Origin: Drosophila persimilis
Taxonomy: Eukaryota; Arthropoda; Insecta; Diptera; Drosophilidae
Reading direction: 5' to 3'
Length of the DNA: 64,000 bases
Assembly: GCF_003286085.1 (NCBI RefSeq)
Contig: NW_020825289.1
Span: 9,858,001-9,922,000, forward strand
Every line of letters begins with the position of its first letter. Within the stretch, counting starts at the first letter, position 1. Below the pieces are notes generated by a model, which worked only from the letters and a program-made list of their open reading frames with translations, made no database searches and was not told the DNA's origin. Of the stretch, positions 27,301 to 39,128 are shown piece after piece. Both the position numbers and the translations under genes were made by a program.

Positions 27301-30300
27301 AAAAATTATAATGAACCTGACTCCAATTCATAGGGGGATTACAACAATAACCGTCGATATATATACATATGTATGTGCACAAGATTGTGCACAAAAAGTG
27401 ATAGTGACAAGATATATCTCGTAATCTTTCCGTTGCGACATCTTCGACGACATCGACAGACGACCGCAAAGTCCATCGACCACGTTCAGGGTCGCCGCCG
27501 TCGTCGTCGCCGCCGTAGCCCCATCCGCAAAAAGGTTCGGATTAGGAAAACCTCTTTTTATGCACCTTTTTGCCAACCATTATTATGTGGGCTAATCATT
27601 GTCAAATGTGCACGTGACTGGTGGATGACCCAAACGAGTTTCGTGGGAGACTAGAGCATATGAATCATATTTGGAATGGGAAACTTGTTTCATTTAAAGC
27701 AATATTTAAACTAATAAAAGATTATAGTGCCAGGAGGACTTTTGAGAATGATTGAGAAAGATATTCAGTTTGTTCTTGATTTCGCTTTCGCATCGAAAAA
27801 AAGATCTTCATTTTGTAAAATTATACCAATCGCTGGAATACTTTCACATATAATGAGGCTTAAGGAACTCAAGAGAGAGCATTGAACGGGAGACACTTGC
27901 TTCTGGGCTTGGTTCTACTTGGTCCAGTTGGGACGGCAATTAGGTAACATTTGATGTCGATCGCTCATCAATCACGGGGCCGAGCAGGGCCGACATCCAG
28001 CCACCGCCCCCCGGCAGGCTAATGAGTACGGCCGCCCTGAGCAGAAACTATCAACAAAAACAAAAACTATAAAATATAGATCAATCTTGGCCGACTGACT
28101 GTGGGGCTTCTGCAGGGGAAGTCGTGTCAGTGCCTGACACTCATTTGTAGCCATGAAGTGAGCAGAACCGAGCAGCTCTGGGCCCTGGGGCTATGCCAAA
28201 TCAATTTTTCTTTCAGCTTAGCTGGAAAAGCTAACCTCCCCCCACCGCGCCCCCAGTCAATCGTCCCTTCAAGCTTGAGTGCCTACAGATGTTGATTCTA
28301 TTATGTTTTAGCTTGGTTTTGAGCCTCCTCCTCTCTCTCTCTCTCTCTGTCTCTCTTTCTGTGCTTAGGCTCCATTCAGCTAACTGTATAGTTTGTAGTT
28401 GACGCTTTTACCGCTAGAGTTCGAGCTACGGTAAAAATATGAGCCAAGAAGAAGAGCCAGCAAGAACAGCAACAGCAGCAGCAGAGTCTTGGCCATGTTG
28501 CTGGCTCATTCGAGCCGAGCAGCAGTAAAGCGAATATGCCGGGGCAGCGCGAGTCGCAAAAAACAGGCAGAACGGCAGAGCGGCAGCGGGGAAGGCAAGG
28601 AGAGACAGAAACAGCTAACAGAAACAGAACCTAATGGCAAAGAACACCTAGACATGGCCGGAGCGAGTGAGGCTTATTTAGTATGTCAAAACATGTTCTT
28701 GTTGCTGTTGGTTGTTGGCTGTGGAAAGTGGGACACTTGCCTCTGCCACTGGCGCTGCCTCTGCCTCTGCCTCGGCCGGGGCTGCTGCTGCTGCAGCCAC
28801 ACAAAGGTGAATAGCCAATAAATCGAGGCTTGTAAATTGAAATTCTTTTTAGCATGGGGTGTGTACACGTACACCTGTTGTTGCCGCTGCCGCTGCCACT
28901 GCCGCTGCCACTGCCGCTGCCACTGCTGGAGCTGCTGATGTGTCAGCCTGTTAATTGCTGCTGAGGATGCTTGCGCAATGGGCGTTCATTTGCATAGCTT
29001 GAATTTTTTGGATTTTTTTGATTCTTACGAGTAGGTTCTGGGATTCATGCGTAAGGGAAACCACGAATGGGCCATTGTTCACTCGGGGAGCTCCTACTGT
29101 GGCTCATTGCCGACTCCCTTCAGAGAGTAACCACCCGACCCTTTCACACTCATTCAAAGAAGACACCGAGGAAGGATCCTACACGGTCAAGGGTTTCTAC
29201 ATATGAAATGGGTTTACGGGCACCGACGGTTTCTCAAACTTTTACGAATTTTTCGAATACCTAACTATGACATGAAGCTAAGATAAACTCCCAACATTAT
29301 TTGACCAAAGACAAATATATACATAGATAGATAGATGAGTAAGGTCCATAAATTTAAAGGGTATACATTTGTTTTGAAAGTGGTTTTAGAAGGCCATAAG
29401 GGTAATCCTCTGCTCTTAGTCCATTGTTCTGACTCTTTGCAATTATAAGTCTTAAAATTCCAAGCAGAAGTTAGGCTATTAAATAATTTAAGCGAAGCTG
29501 CACAAGGATGAGTCCATATGTGGGAAAAAGATGGATTCTCATTAGACTGCATTACGGAGGGATTAAACCACTACTCCAGTGGGCTTAAGTCGAGTTGAGT
29601 GGCTGTCAAGTGGCAGCGGAATGAATGGCTATTAATCGGATATCGGATTTACCTGTCATGGCATTGCTGCTGGTGCTGCTGCTGCTGCCGTGGCTCTCTC
29701 TGGCCGATGTGGCAGATGTGGCAGATGTTCCCTGTGCTGTCGTTGCAGCGGGCTTCTGTGCGATGAGCAGCGACATTGGCGGTGGCGTTCGCTCCTTGGG
29801 CCGGTCCCGCCCCTTGGGATGCTGGTTGCTGATGATGACGGGATTGCTGATGGTGCTCTCGCTGGTGTTGCTGGTCATGGTCTTGCAGACGGAGCTGATG
29901 TTGCTGATGCTGCTGAAGCTGCTCAGGCTGCTGAAGCTGCTCGACCTGGCCAGGGCCGGGGGCTCAGACATGTACTTGAGCTGCGTTCGCGCCGGCTGCT
30001 GCCTGGCCACTCTCTTGGGGGCCGGCGGCTCCTGGTCCGTCTCATCGTCCGCCTCGAGCTCAGCCTGCAGCTCCGCCTCCAGCTCCAGCTCCGTATCCGT
30101 ATCGGGCTGGACCGTGGCTATGATGGTGCCGTCCTCATTGGTCTGCTCGAAGCACACATCCAGCAGCGTGGCCCCGCTGCCCGCCTGAAGGCCGGCAATG
30201 TCCTTGAGGTCGATCCAGCTGGCCCCCAGCTTGTCGGCATCGCTAAGGGGCAGGCTGAGCACCCGCGTATCGCCCTCGTCCACGATGTGGAAGGCCTGGG

Positions 30301-30862
30301 TCGGCTCGATCTTCACGATGATGGGCTGGTTGGCCAGGATCTGGGCCGGCGGCGCGCTCCCCAGCAGGTTGGCCATGTTCTCCTCCTCCTCGTCGGCGGC
30401 CTCCAGTTCGCTCAGCTGCTGTTCTATCTGCAGGTACGTGGCGCTGGTGGTGCTCGTGGAGCTGCTGGTGGTGGTGCTGGTGGTGGCCACCGAGTGCTTC
30501 AGCATGTCCAGCTTCAGCACGGTGCACTTGTCGGTCTGCTGGTACTGGTGCTGCTGCTGCGGTCGTTGCAGGATCGCCAGTGCGGGAGTGGCGGCAGCTC
30601 CGGAGCCACCTGCATCCGAGAGGAAGGCCAGAGGCGGAGATGTGGCTGTGGCCTTGTTGGAGGTGCTGCGAACATGCGTTAGCTGCGGCGGCTGGGTGGT
30701 CTGGCTGGTCTGGGTTGCCGGGCCACTTCTGGTCACGATCGTGGTGGACACCGGCAGCGGGATTATCGATATGGAGGGCACCTTGCTGCGCAGGCTCGCC
30801 ACGGCAGCGGCGGTGGCGGCGTCCGCATCGATGTACGTGTGGCTGCCACCGGGCGAGGCCCT

Positions 30863-30903
<41 letters not shown>

Positions 30904-31057
30904 CTGCGGGCTTGGCCTGCTGAATCAGCAGGAGATCTCGGGGCCTATCCGTCGTGGCGGCTGTTTGGAGCAACTGTACGGAGAGTCTTGCTGGTCGCTT
31001 GCCCCTCTTTTTGGGTCCTAACGCCTCTTAACGCTTAAACACTTTCACTTGCCTCAT
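5088..31057 (-). CDS. Hr46: Hr46 (DHR3), long isoform with large A/B domain
   Basis: The exon 29653-31057 is open for about 450 codons and ends ACA G|GTAAAT at 29653. Spliced to 7047 it gives T-A-Q-I-E-I-I-P-C in perfect phase, the same junction used by the short isoform, so it is an alternative N-terminal A/B domain. The region is rich in Ser, Asn, Gln and Thr, with an acidic stretch ([30 protein letters not shown]), a basic patch (APKRVARQQ) and a proline-flanked segment near its end. The start is unsure: an ATG in frame at 31055-31057 is followed after nine codons by TAA (31028-31030). The real start may therefore come from an upstream exon through an acceptor such as the one just before 30973. 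The joined downstream exons are those of the short isoform. Confidence 0.8.
8316..8366 (+). repeat. CAG trinucleotide repeat
   Basis: Imperfect run of CAG units interrupted by CGG, inside the Hr46 large intron. In other frames it produces poly-Ala, poly-Gln or poly-Cys open frames, which are artefacts of the repeat. Confidence 0.9.
18633..18680 (+). repeat. AGTAAC hexamer tandem repeat (7 exact units plus one variant)
   Basis: Seven perfect AGTAAC units followed by one AGTGAC. It lies in the Hr46 large intron. The regularity suggests a recently expanded microsatellite. Confidence 0.95.
19569..19610. repeat. short perfect inverted repeat
   Basis: Ten-base arms ATAGCCCATA (19569-19578) and TATGGGCTAT (19601-19610) are exact reverse complements across a 22-base loop. 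It lies in an AT-rich part of the Hr46 intron. It could form a small hairpin; no function is known. Confidence 0.7.
21347..29652 (-). other. Hr46 second large intron and short-isoform 5' leader region
   Basis: On the minus strand, the bases just above 21346 must include the 5' UTR and probably a promoter for the short isoform. The stretch 22140-22460 is dense in CAG/CAA-type triplets and encodes Asn/Ser/Gln-rich open frames that look like untranslated simple sequence. Further repeats include a GGGAAC-type array near 24356-24392, CTG runs near 24065-24105, a GA run near 23920-23942, CTCT runs near 23349-23385 and 28331-28355, and CCGCTGCCACTG units near 28880-28925. Apart from the small ORF at 28380-28496 nothing here looks coding. 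Confidence 0.6.
28380..28496 (-). CDS. possible small ORF, 38-residue membrane/secreted peptide
   Basis: An ATG with A at -3 and G at +4 (CAACATGG) opens a 39-codon frame ending in TAG. The product has a short basic start (MAK), a run of about 15 mostly Leu/Phe/Ala residues, then [21 protein letters not shown]. That is the layout of a signal peptide or single membrane segment with a short polar tail. The leucines come partly from CTG triplets, so a CAG/CTG repeat in non-coding DNA could mimic this. Another ATG 11 bases upstream opens an overlapping 27-codon frame. It lies within an Hr46 intron on the same strand. No family is recognised. Confidence 0.25.
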   Translation of the reverse strand: MAKTLLLLLLFLLALLLGSYFYRSSNSSGKSVNYKLYS

Positions 31058-34000
31058 TGCTCGTAGTTTGATTTCGTTTATTGTTTGATTGCTGCCTGGC
31101 TTGCGGTATTTTGGGTGTAGAAGCACAACATCGAAATAAGTAAATTCAAAATCAGCCTTACGAAAGTGCACTTAAAATTGTCTACTAAACATACATTATT
31201 TTCTTCACATTTCCCTTCGCGCGATTGCTTGTCAAATGGTGTAGATACCGGGGGGGTTTGGGGATACTGGGGACTCGGAAGGACCTGTGGGGGGGGGGGC
31301 TGCCTAATGCACCTGTGCGTTTCGTTTCGTATCGTTTCGTATCGTTTCTTGTCGATTCGATTCGTTCCTTTGGGCTCGCTCAACGTGACCCCTGGGCCTG
31401 GGCCGAGGCTTCTTTGTGCGATAGACGCGATAGTTCCGATGCCGATTGATGAACTAGTCGGTTTGATTAACTGGTATGTCTTTGTTTCTCTCACTGTCGA
31501 TTGTGTCTTTAAATACAACTAATGGATTTTCCTTTTGGCCACAATATGCTGCCGCTTCTGGGCTATTGTGCAGCGATTGTTGCTGCTGTTGCTGCTGTTG
31601 CTGCTGTTGCTGTGTATCTGTGGCTGTGCCTGTATCTGTATCCGTAGTCGCGGCTGCTTGTAGTCGTTGTCGTTCGCGTCCTCGTTGTTGTCATCCTCGC
31701 TTTCGTATCCTGCTGCTGCTGCACATGCAACGAGGAGCTGCTGGATGGCTGCAAGCCTGCGCTGCAGCATTCGGTGGAACCAGCGCCATTGGAACTCGCC
31801 GACGTCAAATCAGTTGGAAGTGTGTCTCTGCCAGCGCTGCTGCTCTTGCCTCTGTTTATTTCCCACATTGCGGCACGCAATCACCACCCACCACCCACCA
31901 TGCACCCGCACCCGCACCCACACACACACACACCACCAGCCGCCCCACCATCAGAGGCAGCGGCAACAACGACAACCACCAGCTGCTGGCGAGTGGAAAG
32001 TGGCTTGCCAGTGGCTTTAATAATCGATTTTTCAGCGGCGGGCACACATGCAAATCGATACGATCCGGGGAGGGGGCCTCCTGCAGGGCTCTGCTTTCCC
32101 TTTTCCTCGACTCCTCCGGATGCACGGACTGTTTTCAACGTTCTCGAAACACTTTCACACCTACTCGTATGCAAAGGTCTCACAATTCAATTGTTTTCCA
32201 TTTTTCCCACTTGCCGTAATTCACTTTCAAGGAATCAACATGTCACGGTTGTATCCCTTTTCACTTTTTTCCCGAATTTTCTTTGGTTCTCGCTGGGAAA
32301 TTTGCAAATTTTCACTGATTGGATGAGTCGCGCGCGCGTTTTGTGGCTTCTGGTTGCAGGTGCACTCCTCGGACTGGAGCAGCAGTTGGTAGCAGCTGAC
32401 CGAAGCTGCGTCCTTTGCAGGAATGTGTCCCAAATTCGAGTGCCACAAACACATTTCCTGCTGCCGCTGCCGCTGCTGCTGCCGCTGCACAAACTTTCCG
32501 TTTCGTGGGGTTGCTTCCTCCGCCAGTGGCAGAGGCAGTGGCCAGGCTTGGAAGAGGAGGTGGCCGGGCTAGCGCACACACACTCGCGCACTCCGCTGGG
32601 AAAATCGCATTCCACACCAATTCCACACACACATGCAGCGGAAAAATGGGACTCGCTGCTGCGAGCCGCCGCGAAATAGGGTTAGTAGGCATAATGCCAA
32701 GTGCATAGCCGGGAAAACTGGAAGCGGACACGAGTCGATACGCACTCGGCATTGCTGCGCAGCCTTTTCCACCCCTAAGCGCCGCTCTCTCCGTGTCGGC
32801 TGGGAAATTCCCACCGAGGTGGAAATCTGTTATAGGGAAATTTTTAGCCCGCCTGGGGGTGGCAGTGTACAGGGCGGGAAGTTTGAATTCATTCTGTATG
32901 ACATCTATGATATGATATGAGAATCTGGGAAAGCATAAGAGATTCGATCCACAAGGAGTCATGGCCAGTCATGGTTTGATTCTTGACTAAAGGCGCTCAA
33001 AGGTTCAGGGGTCTTAGGGGTCTGAACAATACACAGTAATATTTACTCATCTATGGATTCCGATCCAGAAGATAAGTAAGAGAATATTGGATTGGGTTGG
33101 GTTTGAGTTGTACTTGAGTCGCCCCCCACCTCGATCTCAAATCAGACTCAGATCAGCTGTTCTGTAGAACTAAAAAAATGTCTTAGACCGCAACGATGCA
33201 CTCCAACAGAGTGGGGTCTGAGCAAAAAGAAGAGAAACCTCGCATTACCCAACTCAGATTCGGATTAATCGGGCCCTTACGGATCGAACCGGATCGGTTC
33301 ATTAGCGATCAGTGCGATTGGTGCTGGCGGGGGGGCAGACCATCGTCAACCGTTACCAGCGTCAACCGCCAACCACCAGCCACCAACCACCAACAGTCGA
33401 GAGTGAAGAGCTAAGAGTGGGGACGGGCTGGGGCCGGGGCTGGGGCAGCCATCAGCATTAATATTTCATGTTTTTCCGTTGCTTAAATCATGTTAGATTT
33501 ATTTTGTGCTGGTTTCAGCTGCCGTCGCTTGCGTTGCGCAACCACTGCCAAGAGCCAACTTGTTCTGGCCCGGGCCCCGGGCCCCAGGCTGCGGCTTGCA
33601 ACTTGGCTAGAGCACCGTTGGTTCTAACGTGAAATGTGTGCCTCACCGTTGTGCCCCGATCGAGGCTGGTTCTTCTTGTGGTTTGTTGTTGCTGTTGTTG
33701 TCTATGCCGATGCCGATGCCGATGCCGATGCCAACCTGTTTTCCTCCATCGTCATTGTGCAGAACTCTCCGAAAAAGTCCCGTAAGAAAGTCCCAGTTAT
33801 TCAAGAGGAAAAACCTGTTACACGCAACTGGCTCAAAGCTGATTGCTTTGCTGCTGCCAAGAACAGAACATAGCAGCAGAATCGAAAAGCCTCAGAACGG
33901 CAGCGGCAGCAGCAGCAGCGGCAGCAACAGCAACAGCAAGCCCCACAAACAAACACGTTAGTACCGTTGTTTCGGATTCTTTGTTGCGCAACTGTGTTGC

Positions 34001-37000
34001 AAGATTAGCTGCGACTCCGACACTGCCCCCGCCCCCGCCACCGCCACCGCCACTGCCAACTACTGGTTTATTGCAGCGCTGCTGTCGATGAGGCAACAGT
34101 GGCTCATTGTAGTTGTTGCTGTTGCTGTTGTTGCGCCAGCAGCCGCTCAGCGCCTTGAAGATGTTGTAAAATCTTTTGGCTAGAATCGGAAATCCACCAG
34201 AAACGGAGACGCGGACGGGGATGGGGACGGGGACGGGGATGGGGATGGGGACGGAACCATTGCATGTCTTGAAGCTCGACTGCTTATTCCATCCATCTGT
34301 TCGCGGCTATTGAAAGCCGTTGCCTTTTATGATCAATTAATTGTTGTTGCTCTTTTAATGATTTCATTAGACCATCGACTATGCTATAGCCCTGCAAGGT
34401 TGATCGTCGGGGGGGGGCGTAATATCACCAGAAATATTTTGATTGCCAGCGAAACTTTTATGTTATTTTGTTTTCACCTTTAAATTGATTGCGAAGTCGA
34501 TTAAGTTATTTCATTCGTTTGATATACGTTATATAAAGATGAGACCCCACTAACACAAAGACAATTCATTTATAAAATCTTGAAAATAAAACCATCTGTT
34601 GGACATTGTTGGAGGAACGGCATGATGTAAGGATCTTGTGCAGAGAGATCTAATCTCCATAAGATCTACTCTCTTAAGCTTAAGCTCTCCGTGCGAGGTA
34701 GATAACCTCGGATGGCAACTTTTTGTGGTAAACCTACTGACATATCCATCCATATTCAGCTACAGCTACTCTATTTAGAATCTTCAGACAATCAGAATAA
34801 TTAATAGTAGGAAATTATCCGTTTCTCCGATCCCAATGCCGTAGAAATCCGTGTATTCGGACATGTGACTCACCTCTGATAGTGCTTGGCATGTTATCCA
34901 GATTCACGGATCTCATAAATGGGTGTATAAAGAGTGTTCCCCGTAGGGCAGAGTCCCGGTCACCCGATCAGAGTCGAAGCCTTGATCCCTTCACGCAACA
35001 AGATCATTGGCTGGAGAAGAATCATAGTGGACCGGGCAGGGGACGAGTCCTGAGTCCGTGTCCGCTATAGCTGCCACTTAGCTAGCTCCGGGCAGAAATA
35101 GATGACGACACAAAACGTATTTCAAACGGTAAAACGGGCCAGCGAAGGCGATGAGGATGATGTCGACGGCGGGCGGAGGGAGTCGCGCGCGAAACTCAAC
35201 GAATCGGATCAGGAAGAAGGCCGAACGATCTGCGCTGGCTGGAAGTGAGACGAGGGGAAGAGCCGATGAGCCAGCTTCCAGCTTTCGAGCAACCAAATGT
35301 ACTGGACTGGACGTGGGGACACACGATTGCACACTAAATGGCAGAAGACCAAGGCGAAGACCCGTTGCATCTGGCCTGATCATCATCTTCTGCGGTGGAG
35401 TCGGAGTCCGAGTCATCCCCGACGGGAACGGGAACGGGAAACTGTGTGCAAGTGTGCGAAAATCGGTGTACGAAGACGGTTTGAGCCGAGAAAGGAGAAA
35501 GGAGCTGTAATAGCTCCCACCTACCACCACCACACAGACAGACAGACAAACACACACACACGCACACCTGAAAGAAGGGGAAACAAAAAAGAATCAAAAT
35601 TCCTGCTAATTAAATGCGTGATCATTGCTCGAAAATATCCACTCAGCAACCAAAAAAGTACAAAAGATGAAACATTCATACAAATCTTTGTATGTACATA
35701 AAATACTTGTAAGAAAGAGTCATGCGTGCATTTCATCAGAGATCAGAAATGTCCGAGAGTCAGAGACCTGAGAGCCGTGACGTCGCGCTGCTTTGGGGCC
35801 CGTCGTGGCGGCGCTGGAGCTTTCTCAGTTGCACCTTTAATCGCTGAATAAACAGGAAGACTTCTACGGCAAACAGCACTCACACACACACATTCACGCC
35901 CGCTAGAGAGGGAGAGACATAAAACAGGTTGAGAAGTACCGCTAAGCGGGAAGAAGAAGAAGAAGTCCACTTGGTGCACGGCAGAGCAGAGGAGAGAAGA
36001 GGAGAGAGCCCCAGAACTGAACATAACCGAACAGCAGAGGCAGCGGCAGCGGCAGCGGCAGAGGCAGAGGCAGCAGCAGAGGTCAACGAACGTTCTTAGC
36101 GCTCAAGCAACGGCGGCCACAAGAATGAAGGAATCAAAACACACGAAAAAATGCCAAGCATGTGTGTGTGTAAACGTCGAGAGAGCGTCGAAAGAGCGTA
36201 GAGAGAGGGCGACAAAGAGAGCGGGAGCCAAGGCGTGAGCAGATGAAAGAAAGTATCAAAAGAGAAAGCAAAACGATCAAGCGCAAAAGAGAGCGCCAGC
36301 CAGCCAGCCACCATCTGAAGAGAGAGCACAGGTGAGGCGAGTGAGCGATGTAATTGAAGAGCGGAAGAGATTGTTCGAAAATGATATTGCATTCTTCTCG
36401 CCTGTGTGTTTTCATATGCATTTCAATACAGATTTTCGGTCTTTTCTGTTGCTCAATAAACTCCGTAAGCTTAAACGAAATGTATTTTTAGCAGAAAATT
36501 TAATAAGAATGCATTCGGTGGAGAAAAGAGAGTGTGAGAGAGAGAGACAGGGCGAGCTAGGGAGGGACTGCGTGGCGATGGGGCGGTCGTGTCTGCGCCC
36601 CAACAAAAGCCGCTTTGTAACTGTCTGTATGACAAGCGAAAGAAACCGAAATTCTTATTCTTATTGCTCAATATTTGGTAATACACACACACACAGACAA
36701 AAGCAAACACACACACTCGCAGTCACACAGAGACGTGCAAAAGCCATTGAATGTAGCGGTATTTTGTCGAAATTTACAGTCTCAAGACGAGCACCGAGCC
36801 AGGCAAAGCTCATTGACCTCCACGGCGTAAGCGGCAGAGACTACCCTCCCCCTGCCCTTCCCCTTCCTCCTGTAACAAGTGTGTAATGAGATGGTGGAGT
36901 GGGAGGGTCGTGGCAGGAGGGAGAGGGGAGTGCTTAGCGGGAGCGGGAGCCAAGCTTCCGGGAATCTTTAGGCGGTTTTCTGATTTGATATCTTCCTCCT

Positions 37001-37700
37001 CATGTTCCCCTTTTTCCCGTGCACTTTCTGGGAATGTTTGATGGTTTTTGTGGAGATGGGGAGCCCTTTTTAATCTCCCCAGATGTGGTATTTGCTCGTA
37101 TTATTGGCCAGCACGAAAGCGGGCAGAGAACCTTCAAGCATCAACGGACACTGCCGCAAATTTAATTGGAAGGAAATGGGGATTGTGCCTGACAGCCTGT
37201 TGATCCTGTTTGTGTTCGTCCTTAGGCGCTGATACGTGTGTATGTGTGAGTGTTTGTGGGGGTGGACGCCTTCTTGCGATTGGTCAATGGCTTCTATCCC
37301 TACAAAGGACGTCTCCTGCCATTGGCTGATTTTCTTATTTGCTTATAAACTCCTTCTCTCGCTGACTGGCCTGCTCTTTGTCCCCACCATAAGCCTGTTG
37401 CTTTTGTGCATACTCTTCTCGGGAGAGCTACTATCAAACACTAAACATGAAAATGATTTAAACTAAGAAAATACCATCTTAAATATTATGGTACTTCTGT
37501 ATAAAATGTAGAATATATATTTGAATGTTTGAGCCATAAGATATCCACAGATACCAAAGGGCATCCAAAGTTCCCCCTGGGCGACCACATTTGTTTCGTT
37601 CTGCTTGGTATTATTTTCAGTCATATTAGGAAAATAACCATCCTGCTGTTTAATGACATTTTTATTGCGCAGATCGTCCTTCGTAGTGACAGCAGCAGCG
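31058..37700 (-). other. Hr46 5' region (leader exons or promoter), no clear gene
   Basis: Upstream of the long Hr46 exon. The sequence has CTG/CAG runs (31575-31615, 33905-33945), TTTCGTATCG-type repeats (31320-31375), CGATGC hexamers (33702-33732), GGGGAC/GGGGAT hexamers (34203-34255) and purine-rich GAGA stretches (35990-36350). Open frames are low in complexity. One ATG-started minus frame at 31519-31770 (83 codons, acidic centre ESEDDNNEDANDND) could be an upstream ORF or alternative exon, but nothing supports this beyond its composition. Hr46 long-isoform transcription probably starts in this interval. Confidence 0.5.
34203..34255 (+). repeat. GGGGAC/GGGGAT hexamer array, G-quadruplex prone
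   Basis: About eight tandem G-rich hexamers (GGGGAT and GGGGAC). With more than four GGGG runs spaced by two bases, the plus strand could fold into a G-quadruplex. It lies upstream of Hr46. Confidence 0.85.
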
Positions 37701-37715
37701 CAACTAATTCTCGGG

Positions 37716-37782
37716 TATAAATAGGTCCTTTCTGCAGGCAACTCCATTCAGTTTCACTCCGAGTGCGGCCCCATTCGAGTCC
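37716..37782 (+). promoter_or_regulatory. TATA + initiator + DPE-like core promoter
   Basis: TATAAATA at 37716-37723 is followed by the initiator TCAGTT at 37748-37753 (A of TCA at 37750) and by AGTCC at 37778-37782, close to the usual DPE position. The TATA-to-start distance (34 bases) is slightly long. It faces Hdc, whose ATG is 1.9 kb away. An AATAAA cluster about 115 bases downstream (37866-37875) and the lack of any ATG in between leave open a very short non-coding transcript. Confidence 0.45.
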
Positions 37783-39120
37783 TCTGCGAGTCCAACTCTT
37801 TCCTGTGTGTGAGTGTGTGTGTGTCCAGAGTGCTCTATAAAAGTGAAACATACACATATTCCAAATAAATAAAACATATACTACTGCTTAACTATAACTA
37901 TATATTCGGATTCTATAAAATAATCGATCACAGATAATTCCGTGGTTTTTATATTCTCTGTCGTCTAATTGGTTAGAAAATGGGTTTGATTTACCAAAGC
38001 AATTCGTAACTTTGAAATTCATTGGAACATTTTAAGGATTAGTTACTTTTTAATAGTAGTTTAATACCATAAATGAACTAGGTACAAAAATAGCAAAGTT
38101 GAAGAAACATTAAAAATAGTAGAAAACCGCCACTTCAGGCCAGGTAGAGATATTATATGATCACTAGCAAAAACACTATTAAAGGTCATACAATACTTAA
38201 AAAAATCAATTGATTAAGATATTGGCAACGCAAATGCCGCGTGAAATTACGAAGTCACCAAGTCAAGGGCTTAGTTTTTAAAAAAGATATTCGGGGTATA
38301 TTTCAAAACGCAAGTTTGAGGATTTGATCTACTCAGCCAGGCCTAAAACCTGAATGTTGTCTTATGTAATGTATGTACAAAATCACTGTCGCACACTGCT
38401 ATTAGTAGAGTCCGAATGTGGGAAAGAAAGTTCTATAAATAGTTCTATAAGTGTTGTTTATAAATTAATGTGCCACAATCAGAATAACTATATTTATTTT
38501 AAGCTTCAAGATGAGATAGTTCTAGTGATGAATAATATCAGATTCGTCGCCATATTTATCTGCTAACTCCCCATTTATCTGACAGATACTTTGTTGCTGC
38601 TGCAGTCTGTGAAAAATTCAGCATTTCCAAACGCCGCATGAGCAGTTCTGATATCATGTTTTCTGCATTCTAAATGCATGACAAAATACAGTTGGGAAAA
38701 TCAGACCAGCAGCCCCTCGATCCTCGATCCACGATCCACGATCCACACCGATCCAGATACACTCAGAGTACATCCAGTGCACGAGTCCAGATCGAGCAGA
38801 TATAATTAATTTGCGGTATTTAAAGTATAATCAAGCTATGCGAATTACCAAGCATAAACAATTAGAGAGCGCTTTCCAATTTAAACGGAATTTTGTTGGG
38901 AATCCGTTTCGAGCCCTGTCCGAATACTGAATACTGCCGTGTGGCCGTGTGGGCGTGTGGCGGGTGGCGTGTTGGGGCTGGTATCATCTCCGCAATTAGG
39001 GGGCTCCGTGTGCTGACAACTTGTCAACACACACACACACACACTCCCGAATGTACCTGCGAACTGCATTATTTTGGAGCGAATCGCCTAATCGATTATT
39101 TTTGTGGTCGCCAAAAGGTC

Positions 39121-39128
39121 TATAAAAG
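39121..39128 (+). promoter_or_regulatory. TATA box, candidate Hdc promoter
   Basis: TATAAAAG lies about 510 bases upstream of the Hdc start codon on the coding strand. No perfect initiator is visible about 30 bases downstream. This is the nearest good TATA box to Hdc and competes with the one at 37716. Confidence 0.4.

Noticed and set aside
27063-27311. 82-codon ATG-started plus-strand frame in the Hr46 intron
   Set aside because: Contains an Ala/Pro/Val repeat from CCAGTCCC units and has no other sign of a gene; kept out for lack of evidence.
29690-30682. 330-codon plus-strand open frame
   Set aside because: It is the antisense shadow of the Hr46 long-isoform exon; its Gly/Arg/Leu-rich product mirrors the codon bias of the real frame.
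31774-32679. 301-codon plus-strand frame
   Set aside because: It lacks an ATG at its start, has repeat-driven Pro/His/Thr and Leu runs, and lies in the Hr46 upstream region with no splice or poly(A) support.
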